In this document: one piece after another, positions 32,830 to 41,966 of the stretch
How the letters are laid out: each line of letters starts with the position of its first letter
How positions within the stretch are numbered: position 1 is the stretch's first letter
Source of the DNA: Andreprevotia chitinilytica DSM 18519
GTDB lineage: Bacteria; Pseudomonadota; Gammaproteobacteria; Burkholderiales; Chitinibacteraceae
Reading direction: 5' to 3'
NCBI RefSeq assembly: GCF_000711875.1
Contig: NZ_JONM01000021.1
Coordinates: 1 to 64,000, forward strand
Length of the DNA: 64,000 nucleotides
Made by a program: the position numbers and the translations under genes
Notes under the pieces: model-generated
Told to the model about the DNA's origin: nothing
Database searches by the model: none
The model's input: only the letters and a program-made list of their open reading frames with translations

Positions 32830-34185
32830 ATGACAACCCTGCTGCTACATCACGCCGATATTCTCGTCACGATGGATGCCCACCGGCGCGAAATCGCCGA
32901 CGGTGGTGTGTTCATCCGCAACGGCGTGATCGAAGCAGTCGGCCCTAGCGCCGAGTTGCCGCAAGCCGCCGACGAAGTCATCGACCTGCGCGGCAGTGTG
33001 CTGATGCCGGGCATGGTGAACACGCATCACCACATGTTCCAGAGCCTGACGCGGGCGATTCCCGGGGCGCAGGATGCCGAGCTGTTCGGCTGGCTGCAGC
33101 GGCTGTATCCGATTTGGTCTGGCCTGACGCCGGAGATGATCCGCATCTCCACGCTCACGGCGATGAGCGAGCTGATTCTGTCCGGCTGCACCACCACCTC
33201 CGATCACCTGTACCTCTACCCGAATGGCAGCCGGCTCGATGATTCGATCGAAGCGGCAGCGGAAATCGGCATGCGGTTCCATGCCTGTCGCGGCAGCATG
33301 AGTGTCGGCGTGAGTGCGGGTGGTTTGCCGCCGGATCATCTGGTCGAGCGCGAACACGCCATTCTGACCGATAGCCAGCGCCTGATCGAAACCTGGCACG
33401 ACCCGGCGCGGCATTCGATGCTGCGGATCGCCCTCGCGCCGTGCTCGCCATTCTCGGTCAGCCGCGATTTGATGCGCGAATCGGCGCTGCTGGCGCGCGA
33501 GCATGGCGTGTCGCTGCACACCCATCTGGCCGAGAACGACAACGACGTCGCCTACAGCCTGGAAAAATTCGGCATGACGCCGGCCCAATACGCCGAATCG
33601 CTTGGCTGGGTTGGTGCGGATGTATGGCATGCGCATTGCGTCAAACTGGATCATGACGGCATCGCGCTATTTGCCCGTAGCGGCACCGGGGTGGCGCATT
33701 GCCCGTGCTCGAACATGCGGCTCGCGTCCGGCATTGCGCCGATCCCGGCCATGCGGGCTGCGGGCGTGTCGGTCGGGTTGGGGGTGGATGGCTCGGCCTC
33801 CAACGACGGCGCACACATGCTCGGCGAAACGCGGCAAGCCATGCTGCTGGCGCGGGTCGGCTTTGGCCCAGCCGCGATGACGGCCCGGCAGGCGCTGGAG
33901 CTGGCGACGCTGGGCGGCGCAAAAGTGCTCGGTCGCGACGACATCGGCGCGCTTGCCCCCGGCATGAGTGCCGACATAGTGGCCTTCCGCACTGACGGCC
34001 TCGACCATGCTGGCGCGGCTGTGCACGACCCGGTGGCATCGCTGGTGTTCTGCGCCAGCGCCAAGGCCGCGCTATCGGTGATCAACGGCCGCGTCATCGT
34101 TCGCGATGGCGAGCTGCTGCCGCTGCAGTTGCCCAAGCTGGTTGAGCGGCATAACCGTTTGGCGCGGCAGTTGGCGATGGGTTGA
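32830..34185 (+). CDS. 8-oxoguanine deaminase-like amidohydrolase (ATZ/TRZ family)
   Basis: A 451-residue metal-dependent amidohydrolase. Metal ligands are visible in order: PGMVNTHHHMFQ (HxH), HTHLAEN, WHAHCVKL and GLGVDGSASNDGAHM (Asp). The SRD and APCSPFSVS segments fit the branch that includes Pseudomonas 8-oxoguanine deaminase, which makes urate from 8-oxoguanine. Its place in the purine operon supports that, though isocytosine or hydroxy-triazine substrates cannot be excluded. Start at ATG 32830; a TTG directly before it is in frame. Confidence 0.85.
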   Translation: MTTLLLHHADILVTMDAHRREIADGGVFIRNGVIEAVGPSAELPQAADEVIDLRGSVLMPGMVNTHHHMFQSLTRAIPGAQDAELFGWLQRLYPIWSGLTPEMIRISTLTAMSELILSGCTTTSDHLYLYPNGSRLDDSIEAAAEIGMRFHACRGSMSVGVSAGGLPPDHLVEREHAILTDSQRLIETWHDPARHSMLRIALAPCSPFSVSRDLMRESALLAREHGVSLHTHLAENDNDVAYSLEKFGMTPAQYAESLGWVGADVWHAHCVKLDHDGIALFARSGTGVAHCPCSNMRLASGIAPIPAMRAAGVSVGLGVDGSASNDGAHMLGETRQAMLLARVGFGPAAMTARQALELATLGGAKVLGRDDIGALAPGMSADIVAFRTDGLDHAGAAVHDPVASLVFCASAKAALSVINGRVIVRDGELLPLQLPKLVERHNRLARQLAMG

Positions 34186-34190
34186 AGCGG

Positions 34191-34360
34191 AAAATCTTGA
34201 ACCACAAGAGAACACAGAGGTTCACAGAGAAAGGTAAAGGCGAGGTTTTGTAGGAGCGAGCTTGCTCGCGATAGCACCGCTTCATTCACCGTTGCCATCG
34301 CGAGCAAGCTCGCTCCTACATAAAGCGATGCCGTTCTCTGTGTGCTCACCGGGCTCTGTG
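34191..34360. repeat. Nested palindromic element, copy 1 (decayed right arm)
   Basis: An outer arm aaaatcttgaaccacaagag and ttcacagagaaagg precede an inner REP palindrome (34249-34320, gtaggagcgagcttgctcgc and its inverse). The outer right arm is only partly kept (ctctgtgtgctcac, ctctgtgtct). Better copies are at 38226 and 41967. Confidence 0.75.
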
Positions 34361-34419
34361 TCTACAGGTTTGCTGCTGGTTTTTTTTGAAAATATTTAAT
34401 TTCTCTCTTCAAGGCCGAC

Positions 34420-35742
34420 ATGCCCGCATTCCAATCCGAATCAACGCTGCTGGTGCGCGGCAGCGTGCTGCATTTTCTGGCCGACCCCGGCGAGAACGAC
34501 GCGGCAGACAGCTACCAGTATTTCGATGACGGTTATCTCTGGGTCGAAGCCGGCATTGTGCAGGGCTGCGGCCATTGGTCGGCGCTGGAGCAAGTCGTGC
34601 CGGCGGAGGTGCGGGCGCGGGCGGCCCGGCATGATCATCGCGGCCGGCTGATCCTGCCCGGCTTTGTCGATACGCATATGCACTATGCGCAGGCGGGGGT
34701 GATCGGCTCGTTTGGCCGCCAGCTGCTCGATTGGCTCAATCACTACACCTTCCCGGCCGAGGCCGCGTTTGCCGATCCGGCTATTGCCCGCCATACCGCT
34801 GATTTCGTCGTGCAGCAGCTGCTGGCACATGGCACCACCACTGCTTCAGTGTTTGGCACCGTCCACCCGGCTTCGGTCGATGCCTTCATGACCGCAGCGC
34901 AGGCGCACGATATGCGCGTGCTGTGCGGCAAGGCGATGATGGATCGCCATTGCCCGGACAACGTGCGCGATACCGCCGCCAGCGCGGAGCGCGAATCGCA
35001 GGCGCTGATCGAGCGCTGGCACCGCAAGGGCCGGCTGCGTTACTCCATCACGCCGCGTTTCGCCCCGACCTCAACGCCCGAGCAACTGGCCGTCGCTGGT
35101 GCGCTTTACGCGGCCTGGCCGGATCTGCACGTGCAATCCCATCTGGCTGAAAACGCCAAGGAAGTCGCCTGGGTGAAGACGCTATTCCCCGAGCAGCGCG
35201 ACTATCTCGATGTCTACGCCCGCTACGGCCTGATCGGCCCGCGCACCATCTACGGCCACTGCATCCACCTTTCCGCTGCGGAACGCGACGTGATGGTCGC
35301 CACCGGCACCGCTGCTGCGTTCTGCCCGACCTCCAACCTGTTTCTGGGCAGCGGCTTTTTCGACTACGCCGGCGCGGTTGCGGCGGGGGTGCGCGTCGGC
35401 CTTGCGACCGATATCGGCGGCGGTACGTCGTTCAGCATGATTCGCACGCTGGCCGAGGCGTACAAGGTCTCGCAAGTGCATGGCGTGCCACTCTCGCCGT
35501 TGCGTGGCTGGTATCTCGCCACGCTGGGCGGCGCGAATGCTTTGTATCTGGACGATTTCATCGGCAACTTCACGCCCGGCAAAGAGGCCGATTTCGTCGT
35601 GCTCGATCTCGAAGCGACGGACGAGCTGGCCTTCCGCATCAGCCACGCTACCACGCTGGCAGAGCGGTTATTTGCGTTGACGACGCTTGGCGATGATCGC
35701 TGTGTGACGGCGACGTATGTGATGGGGGTGCGGGCGTATTGA
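34420..35742 (+). CDS. guaD: Guanine deaminase
   Basis: Converts guanine to xanthine plus ammonia. The 440-residue amidohydrolase shows PGFVDTHMHYAQ, the guanine-specific ITPRFAPTSTPEQL, VQSHLAEN, YGHCIHLS and LATDIGGGTSFSM, which together identify GuaD rather than a generic deaminase. It feeds xanthine dehydrogenase encoded upstream. The 230-base gap before it is filled by a nested palindromic repeat, so it may have its own promoter. Confidence 0.95.
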   Translation: MPAFQSESTLLVRGSVLHFLADPGENDAADSYQYFDDGYLWVEAGIVQGCGHWSALEQVVPAEVRARAARHDHRGRLILPGFVDTHMHYAQAGVIGSFGRQLLDWLNHYTFPAEAAFADPAIARHTADFVVQQLLAHGTTTASVFGTVHPASVDAFMTAAQAHDMRVLCGKAMMDRHCPDNVRDTAASAERESQALIERWHRKGRLRYSITPRFAPTSTPEQLAVAGALYAAWPDLHVQSHLAENAKEVAWVKTLFPEQRDYLDVYARYGLIGPRTIYGHCIHLSAAERDVMVATGTAAAFCPTSNLFLGSGFFDYAGAVAAGVRVGLATDIGGGTSFSMIRTLAEAYKVSQVHGVPLSPLRGWYLATLGGANALYLDDFIGNFTPGKEADFVVLDLEATDELAFRISHATTLAERLFALTTLGDDRCVTATYVMGVRAY

Positions 35743-35844
35743 GCGGGTAAAACACCCTTGAGCGCAAAACCCGGTTGGCTGGATGGCATGCCAAGTGGGA
35801 AAATTCAAAACGGTGATTTCATCCGTCATTTCAAAGGAGCGACT

Positions 35845-36084
35845 GTGCAACTTGACCTCCCGCTGGACCTGCAAGCATCGCTTGAACAGGTTGCAAAACT
35901 GCAAGGCGATACGACAGATGCGCTTGCTCGTCGCGTGATTTCTGAATATCTGGACGAATACCAACGTCTGCAGGAAGCGATTGCCGAAGGCGAGTATTCG
36001 CTGGCAACAGCGCCGGCGTTGTCTGCTGAGCAGTCATTGAGCGATCTGAAAAACCTGCTGGGCCAATTACGGCATGCGGCTTGA
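35845..36084 (+). CDS. Small ribbon-helix-helix-like protein
   Basis: A 79-residue protein starting at GTG 35845, seven bases after a strong aaaggag site. The start QLDLPLDLQASLEQVAKLQG, then DALARRVISEYLDEYQRLQEAI, looks like a ribbon-helix-helix DNA-binding domain followed by a helix, as in CopG/ParD-type antitoxins. No toxin-like gene follows, so it is either a solitary regulator or an orphan antitoxin. The earlier in-frame start (35758) lacks a ribosome site. Confidence 0.55.
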   Translation: MQLDLPLDLQASLEQVAKLQGDTTDALARRVISEYLDEYQRLQEAIAEGEYSLATAPALSAEQSLSDLKNLLGQLRHAA

Positions 36085-36225
36085 GTCCTCGGCGCGCTGT
36101 TTCTGCCATTCGGAGGATTGCTGTTTTTCTTATGTTTTTGTCATTTAAATATTGGGCTGATGTAATATTTTTCACTGCCGAATTGGGCGAATAGTGAAAC
36201 TTATAACAATCAAGTGGGTGACTTC

Positions 36226-36555
36226 ATGTTGAGGAAATTGATTTCTGTTTTACTGGTGTTTGGTTTTTCCCATGCTGTATTTGCTGGATCTACTCAGGAT
36301 ACGGGTCACGTGAATATGCTTTATGGGGATGCGACGACTGGCGCGATTGTGATTCAACTGGATGGGGGCTTTCCAAATGCTGTTGCGGCCAAGCAATGCG
36401 CTGCCGCTGACGGATCTTGGGCAGGCAATATTTCTGCCAGCAATACGGTCAAAGCAATGCTGCTTACCGCAAAGGCCACCGGTGCAAGTCTGATCGTTAC
36501 AACGCAAGGTTGTGAAGGCGCGTGGCTTAAAATTGTCGATGTTTATATGAAATAA
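36226..36555 (+). CDS. Small secreted protein of unknown function
   Basis: A 109-residue protein with a clear signal peptide (LRKLISVLLVFGFSHAVFA, cleaved near residue 20). The mature part has two Cys (QCAAADGSW and TTQGCEGAW) that could form a disulfide. No family is recognised. Base composition is lower in GC than the neighbours, and the 140 bases upstream are AT-rich with TTGTCA and TAATAT boxes 19 bases apart, so it is probably transcribed alone. Confidence 0.65.
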   Translation: MLRKLISVLLVFGFSHAVFAGSTQDTGHVNMLYGDATTGAIVIQLDGGFPNAVAAKQCAAADGSWAGNISASNTVKAMLLTAKATGASLIVTTQGCEGAWLKIVDVYMK

Positions 36556-36579
36556 GATTCTGATTTGATACCCGATAGG

Positions 36580-36625
36580 AATTCGTAGGCAGCCTGAAAT
36601 GGTGACTTCAGGATGCCTACGAATT
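36580..36625. terminator. Hairpin between convergent genes
   Basis: An 18-base stem with one mismatch, ATTCGTAGGCAGCCTGAA facing TTCAGGATGCCTACGAAT over an eight-base loop. It lacks a T run but separates the convergent secreted-protein and allA genes, so it probably stops transcription from either side. Confidence 0.6.
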
Positions 36626-36628
36626 ACG

Positions 36629-37147
36629 TTAAGCGTGCGGCGGGCTGCTGGCCGCAATCACGAGTAATTCATCCAGCACCACCTCATCACAATTCCCCCC
36701 CGGCCCGGCGCGGTCGATGACGAGGAAGTCACTGACCTCATCCAATGCCAACAGCGGGTGATGCCACGTGCCGGCAGCGTAATTCACGCCCTGACTGCCT
36801 TGCGCCAGAAACAGCCGGATATCGTCCGCTGTGACGGTTTCCCCCGGCCGTGCGACGGCCACTAGATAGGCGCGGCCGCTCAGTGGCATGAAGGCTTGGC
36901 TCCCTTTCGGATGCCGTTCCATCATGCCGATCGTGAACGGCAGCGCCCGTGGCTGGCCACGAAAGATGCTGACGATGGCGTGGCCTCCCGGGTCGAGATC
37001 AATGCGCATCAGGTCGTGATAGCGCTCGGTGTTACCGCCGTTGATGGGAAAGTGGCGCACGGCATCGCTGGCTTCGATCACGTCGCCGAACGGGGCGAAG
37101 GCATCGCGGGTGAGCGGTTCAGCTTGCAGGATGCGCGGGGCGCTCAT
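36629..37147 (-). CDS. allA: Ureidoglycolate lyase
   Basis: Splits ureidoglycolate into glyoxylate and urea, the last step of the allantoate branch. The 172-residue cupin-like protein shows [15 protein letters not shown] at the start, [38 protein letters not shown] and [16 protein letters not shown], all AllA landmarks. The ATG at 37147 overlaps the allantoicase stop by four bases (ATGA), so the two are translated together. Confidence 0.94.
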   Translation of the reverse strand: MSAPRILQAEPLTRDAFAPFGDVIEASDAVRHFPINGGNTERYHDLMRIDLDPGGHAIVSIFRGQPRALPFTIGMMERHPKGSQAFMPLSGRAYLVAVARPGETVTADDIRLFLAQGSQGVNYAAGTWHHPLLALDEVSDFLVIDRAGPGGNCDEVVLDELLVIAASSPPHA

Positions 37148-38181
37148 CGAACCACCTTGGCAACCGGTTTTCCCGCTGGCTTTCCCCATAGGCGAATGCG
37201 CGATACGCCGCCGTCCGGAATGATGTTGAGCCGCACATGCGTGATCGGGCCGAGTGCGGCGACGGTGTCGAATTGATGGATCGCATCCATCGAGAGCTTT
37301 TGCTCGGGCAGCAGCACCGGCCAGAACATGCTTTGCGTGATGATGGATTGATCGGTGCCGCCGTCCATATAGGCCGCCTGCAGCATGCAGCGATCCGGGT
37401 AGTTGCCCTTGAAGTGGGCGGTGTCGACATCGACGCGTTCGACGATGCCCGGCGTGCCGAGCGCGATGATGCACCAGTCGTTGCCCGGCTCGCGGCGGCG
37501 GCGGGTTTCCCAGCCATCACCCATGTTCACGCCCCGGCCCGGCAGCAGCAGGTTGGAGGCCACGCCGAAGTGGGCGTCATTCCACGCCACCGCCCGGCCG
37601 CCGTTTTCCAGCGCGGCCAGATCGTAGACCTTGTTCACGTCATCGAACGCGCCGACCGGCTGACCGTAGACGCGCAGGCGGGCGATGCCGCCATCCGGGT
37701 AGATGTGCACGCGCAGGTGCGTGTAGTGGCCGGCGTCGGTGATTTCGAGCAAGTGGTGACTGTTGCCGGAAAGGCTGGTGGAGGTGAGGATTTCGCACCA
37801 CTCGGCTTGGTCCAGCGCAGCCGGATCATCGCTGTTGCTGTGGGTGGCTTCGATGGAAACTGCCGGTGCGTAGTTGCCGGTGAAGTGGCTGGTATCGACA
37901 TCGAAACCGCGAATCGTGCCGGTGCGGCCCAGCTTCACGATGGCCCAGTCGTGGCCCATGCCGCGTTTGCGACGCGTCTCCCAGCCATCCATCCATTTGC
38001 CGTGGTCGTCGTATTTGCCGGGCACGAACACCGCCGGTTGCGGGTCGAGCATGCGTGACAGCGGCGCGAAGAATTCATCGCTGGCGCAGATGGCGAGCGC
38101 ACCCAGACGCGGGTCGGCGAGGTTGACTGATTGTTTTGCCCATTGGGGCAGGTCGGCGGGGGCGGATTGGATGAGGGTCAT
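37144..38181 (-). CDS. alc: Allantoicase
   Basis: Hydrolyses allantoate to ureidoglycolate and urea. The 345-residue protein contains the internal duplication typical of the family: [20 protein letters not shown] with [14 protein letters not shown] in the first half, and [20 protein letters not shown] with [14 protein letters not shown] in the second. Each half is a beta-sandwich. It is followed by allA with a four-base overlap. Confidence 0.95.
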   Translation of the reverse strand: MTLIQSAPADLPQWAKQSVNLADPRLGALAICASDEFFAPLSRMLDPQPAVFVPGKYDDHGKWMDGWETRRKRGMGHDWAIVKLGRTGTIRGFDVDTSHFTGNYAPAVSIEATHSNSDDPAALDQAEWCEILTSTSLSGNSHHLLEITDAGHYTHLRVHIYPDGGIARLRVYGQPVGAFDDVNKVYDLAALENGGRAVAWNDAHFGVASNLLLPGRGVNMGDGWETRRRREPGNDWCIIALGTPGIVERVDVDTAHFKGNYPDRCMLQAAYMDGGTDQSIITQSMFWPVLLPEQKLSMDAIHQFDTVAALGPITHVRLNIIPDGGVSRIRLWGKPAGKPVAKVVR

Positions 38182-38225
38182 GGGGGTCTCGGGTAGTCAG
38201 TGATGCAAAGCAAATGCAAAACATG

Positions 38226-38413
38226 AAATCTTGAACCACAGAGAACACAGAGGTTCACAGAGAAAGGCAAATGCGGGAGATGGGGTTTTTGTAGGAGCGA
38301 GCTTGCTCGCGATAGCGACGGTTGGCACATCGCTATCGCGAGCAAGCTCGCTCCTACAGGTTTTCCTCGCAATCGGTTTTGGTTTTCTCTGTGCCCTCTG
38401 TGGTTCAAGATTT
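38226..38413. repeat. Nested palindromic element, copy 2
   Basis: Outer arms gaaatcttgaaccacagag and ctctgtggttcaagatttt are perfect inverted copies; inside lies the REP palindrome gtaggagcgagcttgctcgc with its inverse (38290-38359). It separates puuE from alc. Confidence 0.85.
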
Positions 38414-38426
38414 TCGGTTTTCGCTT

Positions 38427-39347
38427 TCAATTTGGCGTGTACGGATGCGTGGCAATCCAATGCCGCGCAATATCCACGCGGCGGCAGACCCACACCCGGT
38501 CATGTTGTTCGATGTAGTCCAGAAAGCGTTGCAGCGCCCGCATGCGCCCAGGGCGGCCGAGCAGGCGGCAGTGCATGCCGATGCTCAGCATCTTCGGGCA
38601 TTCGTCCCCTTCGGCATACAACACATCGAAGCTGTCACGCAGATAGGTGAAGAAGTCCTCGCCCTGCGCAAAGCCCTGCGGCAGCGAGAAACGCATGTCG
38701 TTGGTATCGAGCGTGTAGGGCACGATCAGGTGCGGCACGATCTGGTTGTCGCTGCGGGTGACGGCGGTCCAGAACGGCAGGTCGTCGCCGTAATAGTCCG
38801 AGTCATAGAGCAGCCCGCCGTCATCCACGACCAGCCGGCGCGTGTTGGGGCTATCGCGGCCGGTGTACCAGCCGAGCGGGCGCTCGCCGGTGAGGCGCTG
38901 GATGGCATCGAGGCCGAGGCGCATGTGTTCGCGTTCGGTGGCTTCATCGATGTTCTGGTAGTGAATCCAGCGCCAGCCGTGGCAAGCGATTTCGTGGCCG
39001 AGTTCGACAAAGGCTTGGGTCAGCTCCGGGTGTCGCTCCAGCGCCATGCCCACGCCGAACACCGTCAGCGGCAGGCCGCGTTGCTCGAATTCACGCAGGA
39101 TGCGCCATACGCCGACGCGGGAGCCGTATTCGTAGACCGACTCCATCGACAGATGCCGATCCGGGTAGCTGGCCGGGTTGAAGAGTTCGGACAGGAATTG
39201 TTCGGAGCCGGCATCGCCATGCAGCACGCAGTTCTCGCCGCCCTCCTCGTAATTGAGCACGAACTGGACGGCGATCCGGGCGCGGCCGGGCCAGTTGGCC
39301 TGCGGCGGATTGCGGCCGTAGCCGATCAGGTCACGCGGGTAGGTCAT
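38427..39347 (-). CDS. puuE: Allantoinase, polysaccharide-deacetylase type (PuuE)
   Basis: Hydrolyses allantoin to allantoate without the usual amidohydrolase fold. The 306-residue protein starts YPRDLIGYGRNPPQANWPG, as known PuuE proteins do, with VLNYEEGGENCVLHGD, HEIACHGWRWIHYQ and MRFSLPQGF; these belong to the NodB/polysaccharide-deacetylase fold. It lies between PuuD and allantoicase on the same strand, separated by repeats on each side. Confidence 0.94.
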   Translation of the reverse strand: MTYPRDLIGYGRNPPQANWPGRARIAVQFVLNYEEGGENCVLHGDAGSEQFLSELFNPASYPDRHLSMESVYEYGSRVGVWRILREFEQRGLPLTVFGVGMALERHPELTQAFVELGHEIACHGWRWIHYQNIDEATEREHMRLGLDAIQRLTGERPLGWYTGRDSPNTRRLVVDDGGLLYDSDYYGDDLPFWTAVTRSDNQIVPHLIVPYTLDTNDMRFSLPQGFAQGEDFFTYLRDSFDVLYAEGDECPKMLSIGMHCRLLGRPGRMRALQRFLDYIEQHDRVWVCRRVDIARHWIATHPYTPN

Positions 39348-39405
39348 GCGGGGCTCCTTGGTGCGTGGGCTGCAGTCTGGGCTTGTGGGGTGTTGCAGCT
39401 TTTGC

Positions 39406-39503
39406 TTCCCCCTTTGTGAAGGGGGATTGAGGGGGATTTCGACGTCATTGCAATTTGAGATGCTGCAGAAATCCCCCCTAGCCCCCCTTCAAAAAAGGGG
39501 GGG
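39406..39503. repeat. G-rich palindromic repeat, copy F
   Basis: ccccctttgtgaaggggg, attgagggggatttcgacg, spacer, cagaaatcccccctagcccc and ccttcaaaaaagggggg. It lies between puuD and puuE. Confidence 0.82.
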
Positions 39504-39530
39504 ACGTTGGCGTAGTTTTCAATACGCACC

Positions 39531-40727
39531 TCAATGCGCTCCAGCCTCAAACCACTTGGCAATCTGCGCCCGCTCGTCATCGGTGATCTTGGTGACGTTC
39601 CCCAATGGCATGGCCTTGAGCTGCACCACTTGCTGATAAATACGCGGCGCGACGGCGCGGATGCCGGCTTCGGAATCGAGTTTCACTCCGGCTGGCGCAG
39701 CCGGCATCATGGTTGGTTTCTCGGCGTGGCAGGCGATGCAACGGTCGTTGATGATGGGCCGGATCGAGGCCAGGACCGGCAAGGTCGGTTTGGCCTCGGC
39801 TGTCGCGGCGGCCGGGCGCGACGGCGCCAGCCAGATGAACACGCCCAGCAGCAGCAGCACCCCGGCAAGCGGGTATTGCCACGCCAGCTTGCCCTTGTGG
39901 CGCAGGTTGAAGAAGTGCCGGATCAGCACGGCGGCCAGCATGATCAGCGCCAGCACCAGCCACGCCAGCGAGCCGCTGTACGTGAAGGCGTAGTGGTTGC
40001 TGATCATGCAGAAGATCACCGGCAGCGTGATGTAGTTGTTGTGCACGCTGCGCTGCTTGCCGCGCCGGCCGTGGATCGGATCGGGCGCTTCGCCGCGCTC
40101 CATGGCCGCGATGATCTTTTTCTGGCCGGGGATGATCCAGAAGAACACGTTGGCGCTCATGGTGGTCGCCAGCATCGCGCCGATATGCAGGAAGGCGGCG
40201 CGGCCGGAGATCAGGTGGCTGAGCCCAAAAGCCATCCCTACCACGAACAGGTAATAGATCACGCCGAACAGCAACTGACTGCGGTCGATCAGCAGACGGC
40301 AGAGGGTGTCGTATACCAGCCAGCCAAGCACCAGCGAGCCCAAGCCGGCCAGCACGGCAAGGCCGGGCGACTGGATCAGCTTGGATGGGTCGACCATGTA
40401 AGCGCCGGCCTGCAGGTAATACAGCGTCGAGATCAGCACGAAGCCCGACAGCCAGGTGGAATAGGACTCCCACTTGAACCAGTGCAGCTCGTCCGGCAGG
40501 CGCGGTGGCGCGCCGAGGTATTTCTGCGGGTTGTAGAAGCCGCCACCGTGTACCGCCCACAACTCGCCGCCGACGCCCTTGGCGATCAGTGCCGGATCGG
40601 TTGGCGGCTTCAGGCTGTTGTCGAGCCAGATGAAATAGAACGATGAACCAATCCAGGCGATGGCGACGATCACGTGCAGCCAGCGCAGCAGTAGCGATGC
40701 GCATTCGATCAGGTAGGCGGTATCCAT
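39531..40727 (-). CDS. puuD: Membrane-bound urate hydroxylase with cytochrome c domain (PuuD)
   Basis: Oxidises urate to 5-hydroxyisourate and passes electrons to the respiratory chain, so no peroxide is made. The 398-residue protein has about eight membrane segments (LLLRWLHVIVAIAWIGSSFYFIWLD; IPGQKKIIAAMERG in a loop) and a C-terminal periplasmic cytochrome c domain with the haem site CIACH and axial Met in AMPLGNVTKIT. The ATG at 40727 overlaps the hiuH stop by one base (TGATG), a firmer start than the in-frame codon ten residues earlier. Confidence 0.94.
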   Translation of the reverse strand: MDTAYLIECASLLLRWLHVIVAIAWIGSSFYFIWLDNSLKPPTDPALIAKGVGGELWAVHGGGFYNPQKYLGAPPRLPDELHWFKWESYSTWLSGFVLISTLYYLQAGAYMVDPSKLIQSPGLAVLAGLGSLVLGWLVYDTLCRLLIDRSQLLFGVIYYLFVVGMAFGLSHLISGRAAFLHIGAMLATTMSANVFFWIIPGQKKIIAAMERGEAPDPIHGRRGKQRSVHNNYITLPVIFCMISNHYAFTYSGSLAWLVLALIMLAAVLIRHFFNLRHKGKLAWQYPLAGVLLLLGVFIWLAPSRPAAATAEAKPTLPVLASIRPIINDRCIACHAEKPTMMPAAPAGVKLDSEAGIRAVAPRIYQQVVQLKAMPLGNVTKITDDERAQIAKWFEAGAH

Positions 40728-41068
40728 CAGCTGCCCCGGTAGGTCGAGTAGCTCCACGGCGACACCAGCAGGGGCACGTGGTAATTGGCGGCGGTGTCGC
40801 TGATACCGAAGCGCAGTGTCACCACATCCAGAAACGGCGGCTCCGGCAGCGTGACGCCTTGGGCGCGGAAGTAATCTGCCGTGGCGAAATCGAGTTCGTA
40901 GATGCCGGGCAACAGCGTTTCACCTTCCAGCAGCGGGCGGTCAACGCGGCCATCGGCGTTGGTGCTGCCGCTTAGCAGCACCTTGCCATCGCGCCGCAGC
41001 GTGAACACCACGTTGGCAGCCGGAACGCCGTGCGCGGTATCGAGTACGTGAATGCTGAGCCGTCCCAT
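40727..41068 (-). CDS. hiuH: 5-hydroxyisourate hydrolase (transthyretin-like)
   Basis: Hydrolyses 5-hydroxyisourate to OHCU. The 113-residue protein carries the family hallmarks: [17 protein letters not shown] at the start with the catalytic His, an Arg in GRVDRP, and the C-terminal tetrapeptide YRGS. No signal peptide is visible, so it is cytoplasmic. First gene of the hiuH-puuD pair; it faces uraD across a 346-base gap. Confidence 0.96.
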   Translation of the reverse strand: MGRLSIHVLDTAHGVPAANVVFTLRRDGKVLLSGSTNADGRVDRPLLEGETLLPGIYELDFATADYFRAQGVTLPEPPFLDVVTLRFGISDTAANYHVPLLVSPWSYSTYRGS

Positions 41069-41106
41069 TGGGGGGTCCTTTTTGAGGAAGGCGGTTGGGT
41101 GTACAA

Positions 41107-41221
41107 AAAGCCGCTAACAAAGCTCAGCGTAGCGGTGCTGGCAAGGCGTACGAAACGCAGACAGTACGATTATTAGTACGGCAAGTGAGTACAACGCAGC
41201 CAGCAGGGCTTTGTTAGGGGC
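41107..41221. repeat. Palindromic element with GCCGCTAACAAA ends, copy 2
   Basis: The gap 41069-41414 holds no gene. This element starts agccgctaacaaagctcagc and ends cagggctttgttaggggcg; its middle (gtacgattattagtacggcaag) can fold. Reverse-complemented, it aligns with 15356-15470 over most of its length. The remainder of the gap (41222-41414) is the uraD promoter region, with no clear motif. Confidence 0.75.
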
Positions 41222-41414
41222 GTGCAATCGATTATATGGGGCGGCCTCTCATGCGGACCGAATAAGCACTATCGCGTTTTTCAAATATACAAACGGGCAT
41301 CGGGGCGCTCATAAAAGAGTAGAGAAGACCGGTATAACTCAATGCATCTTGCTGACGATTGGTGCGCTTCGTACCCTCGCTGCACCATCCCGGTACGCCA
41401 TATGAGGGCGAAGC

Positions 41415-41954
41415 ATGACATCGAACGCCGCTGCAAATCCGATCCCAGGCCGCACCACTGCTGAACTTTCGCAATTGAATCAGACCGAGTTCATCGCCGC
41501 GCTGGACGGCATCTTCGAGCACTCCCCTTGGGTGGCGGAGCGGGCGTGGCTGCATCGGCCATTTGCCAGCCGCGAAGCGCTGTTGCAGTCGCTGCTCGAT
41601 GCGATGCTGCACGCGGAGCGGCCGTTGCAGCTGGCATTGATCTGCGCCCACCCCGAGCTGGCCGGCAAAGCGGCGATTCGCGGTGAGTTGACGGTGGAAT
41701 CGACGCAGGAACAAGCCAGCGCCGGCCTCAACGCTTGCACGCCGGAGGAATACGCCGAAATCCAGCAACTCAATGCCGCTTATCGCGAACGGTTTGGTTT
41801 TCCGTTCATCGTGGCTGTGCGGGGCATGAGTCGGGGCGAGATCATTGCGGCGATGCGGCTGAGGGTGGCAAGGCATGCGGAGGAGGAATTTGCGGAGAGT
41901 TTGCGGCAGATCGGGCGGATTGCTTCATTGCGGTTAGAGATGGCGGTGGCTTGA
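41415..41954 (+). CDS. uraD: OHCU decarboxylase
   Basis: Decarboxylates OHCU to S-allantoin, the third step from urate. The 179-residue helical protein has the family's conserved segments: LNQTEFIAALDGIFEHSPWVAE, a LICAHPELAGKAA stretch with the catalytic His, and LNAAYRERFGFPFIVAVRGMS. The motif HPxLA is intact. It is transcribed away from hiuH-puuD and is followed by a repeat element and the LysR gene on the other strand. Confidence 0.95.
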   Translation: MTSNAAANPIPGRTTAELSQLNQTEFIAALDGIFEHSPWVAERAWLHRPFASREALLQSLLDAMLHAERPLQLALICAHPELAGKAAIRGELTVESTQEQASAGLNACTPEEYAEIQQLNAAYRERFGFPFIVAVRGMSRGEIIAAMRLRVARHAEEEFAESLRQIGRIASLRLEMAVA

Positions 41955-41966
41955 AGGGCAAGACCT

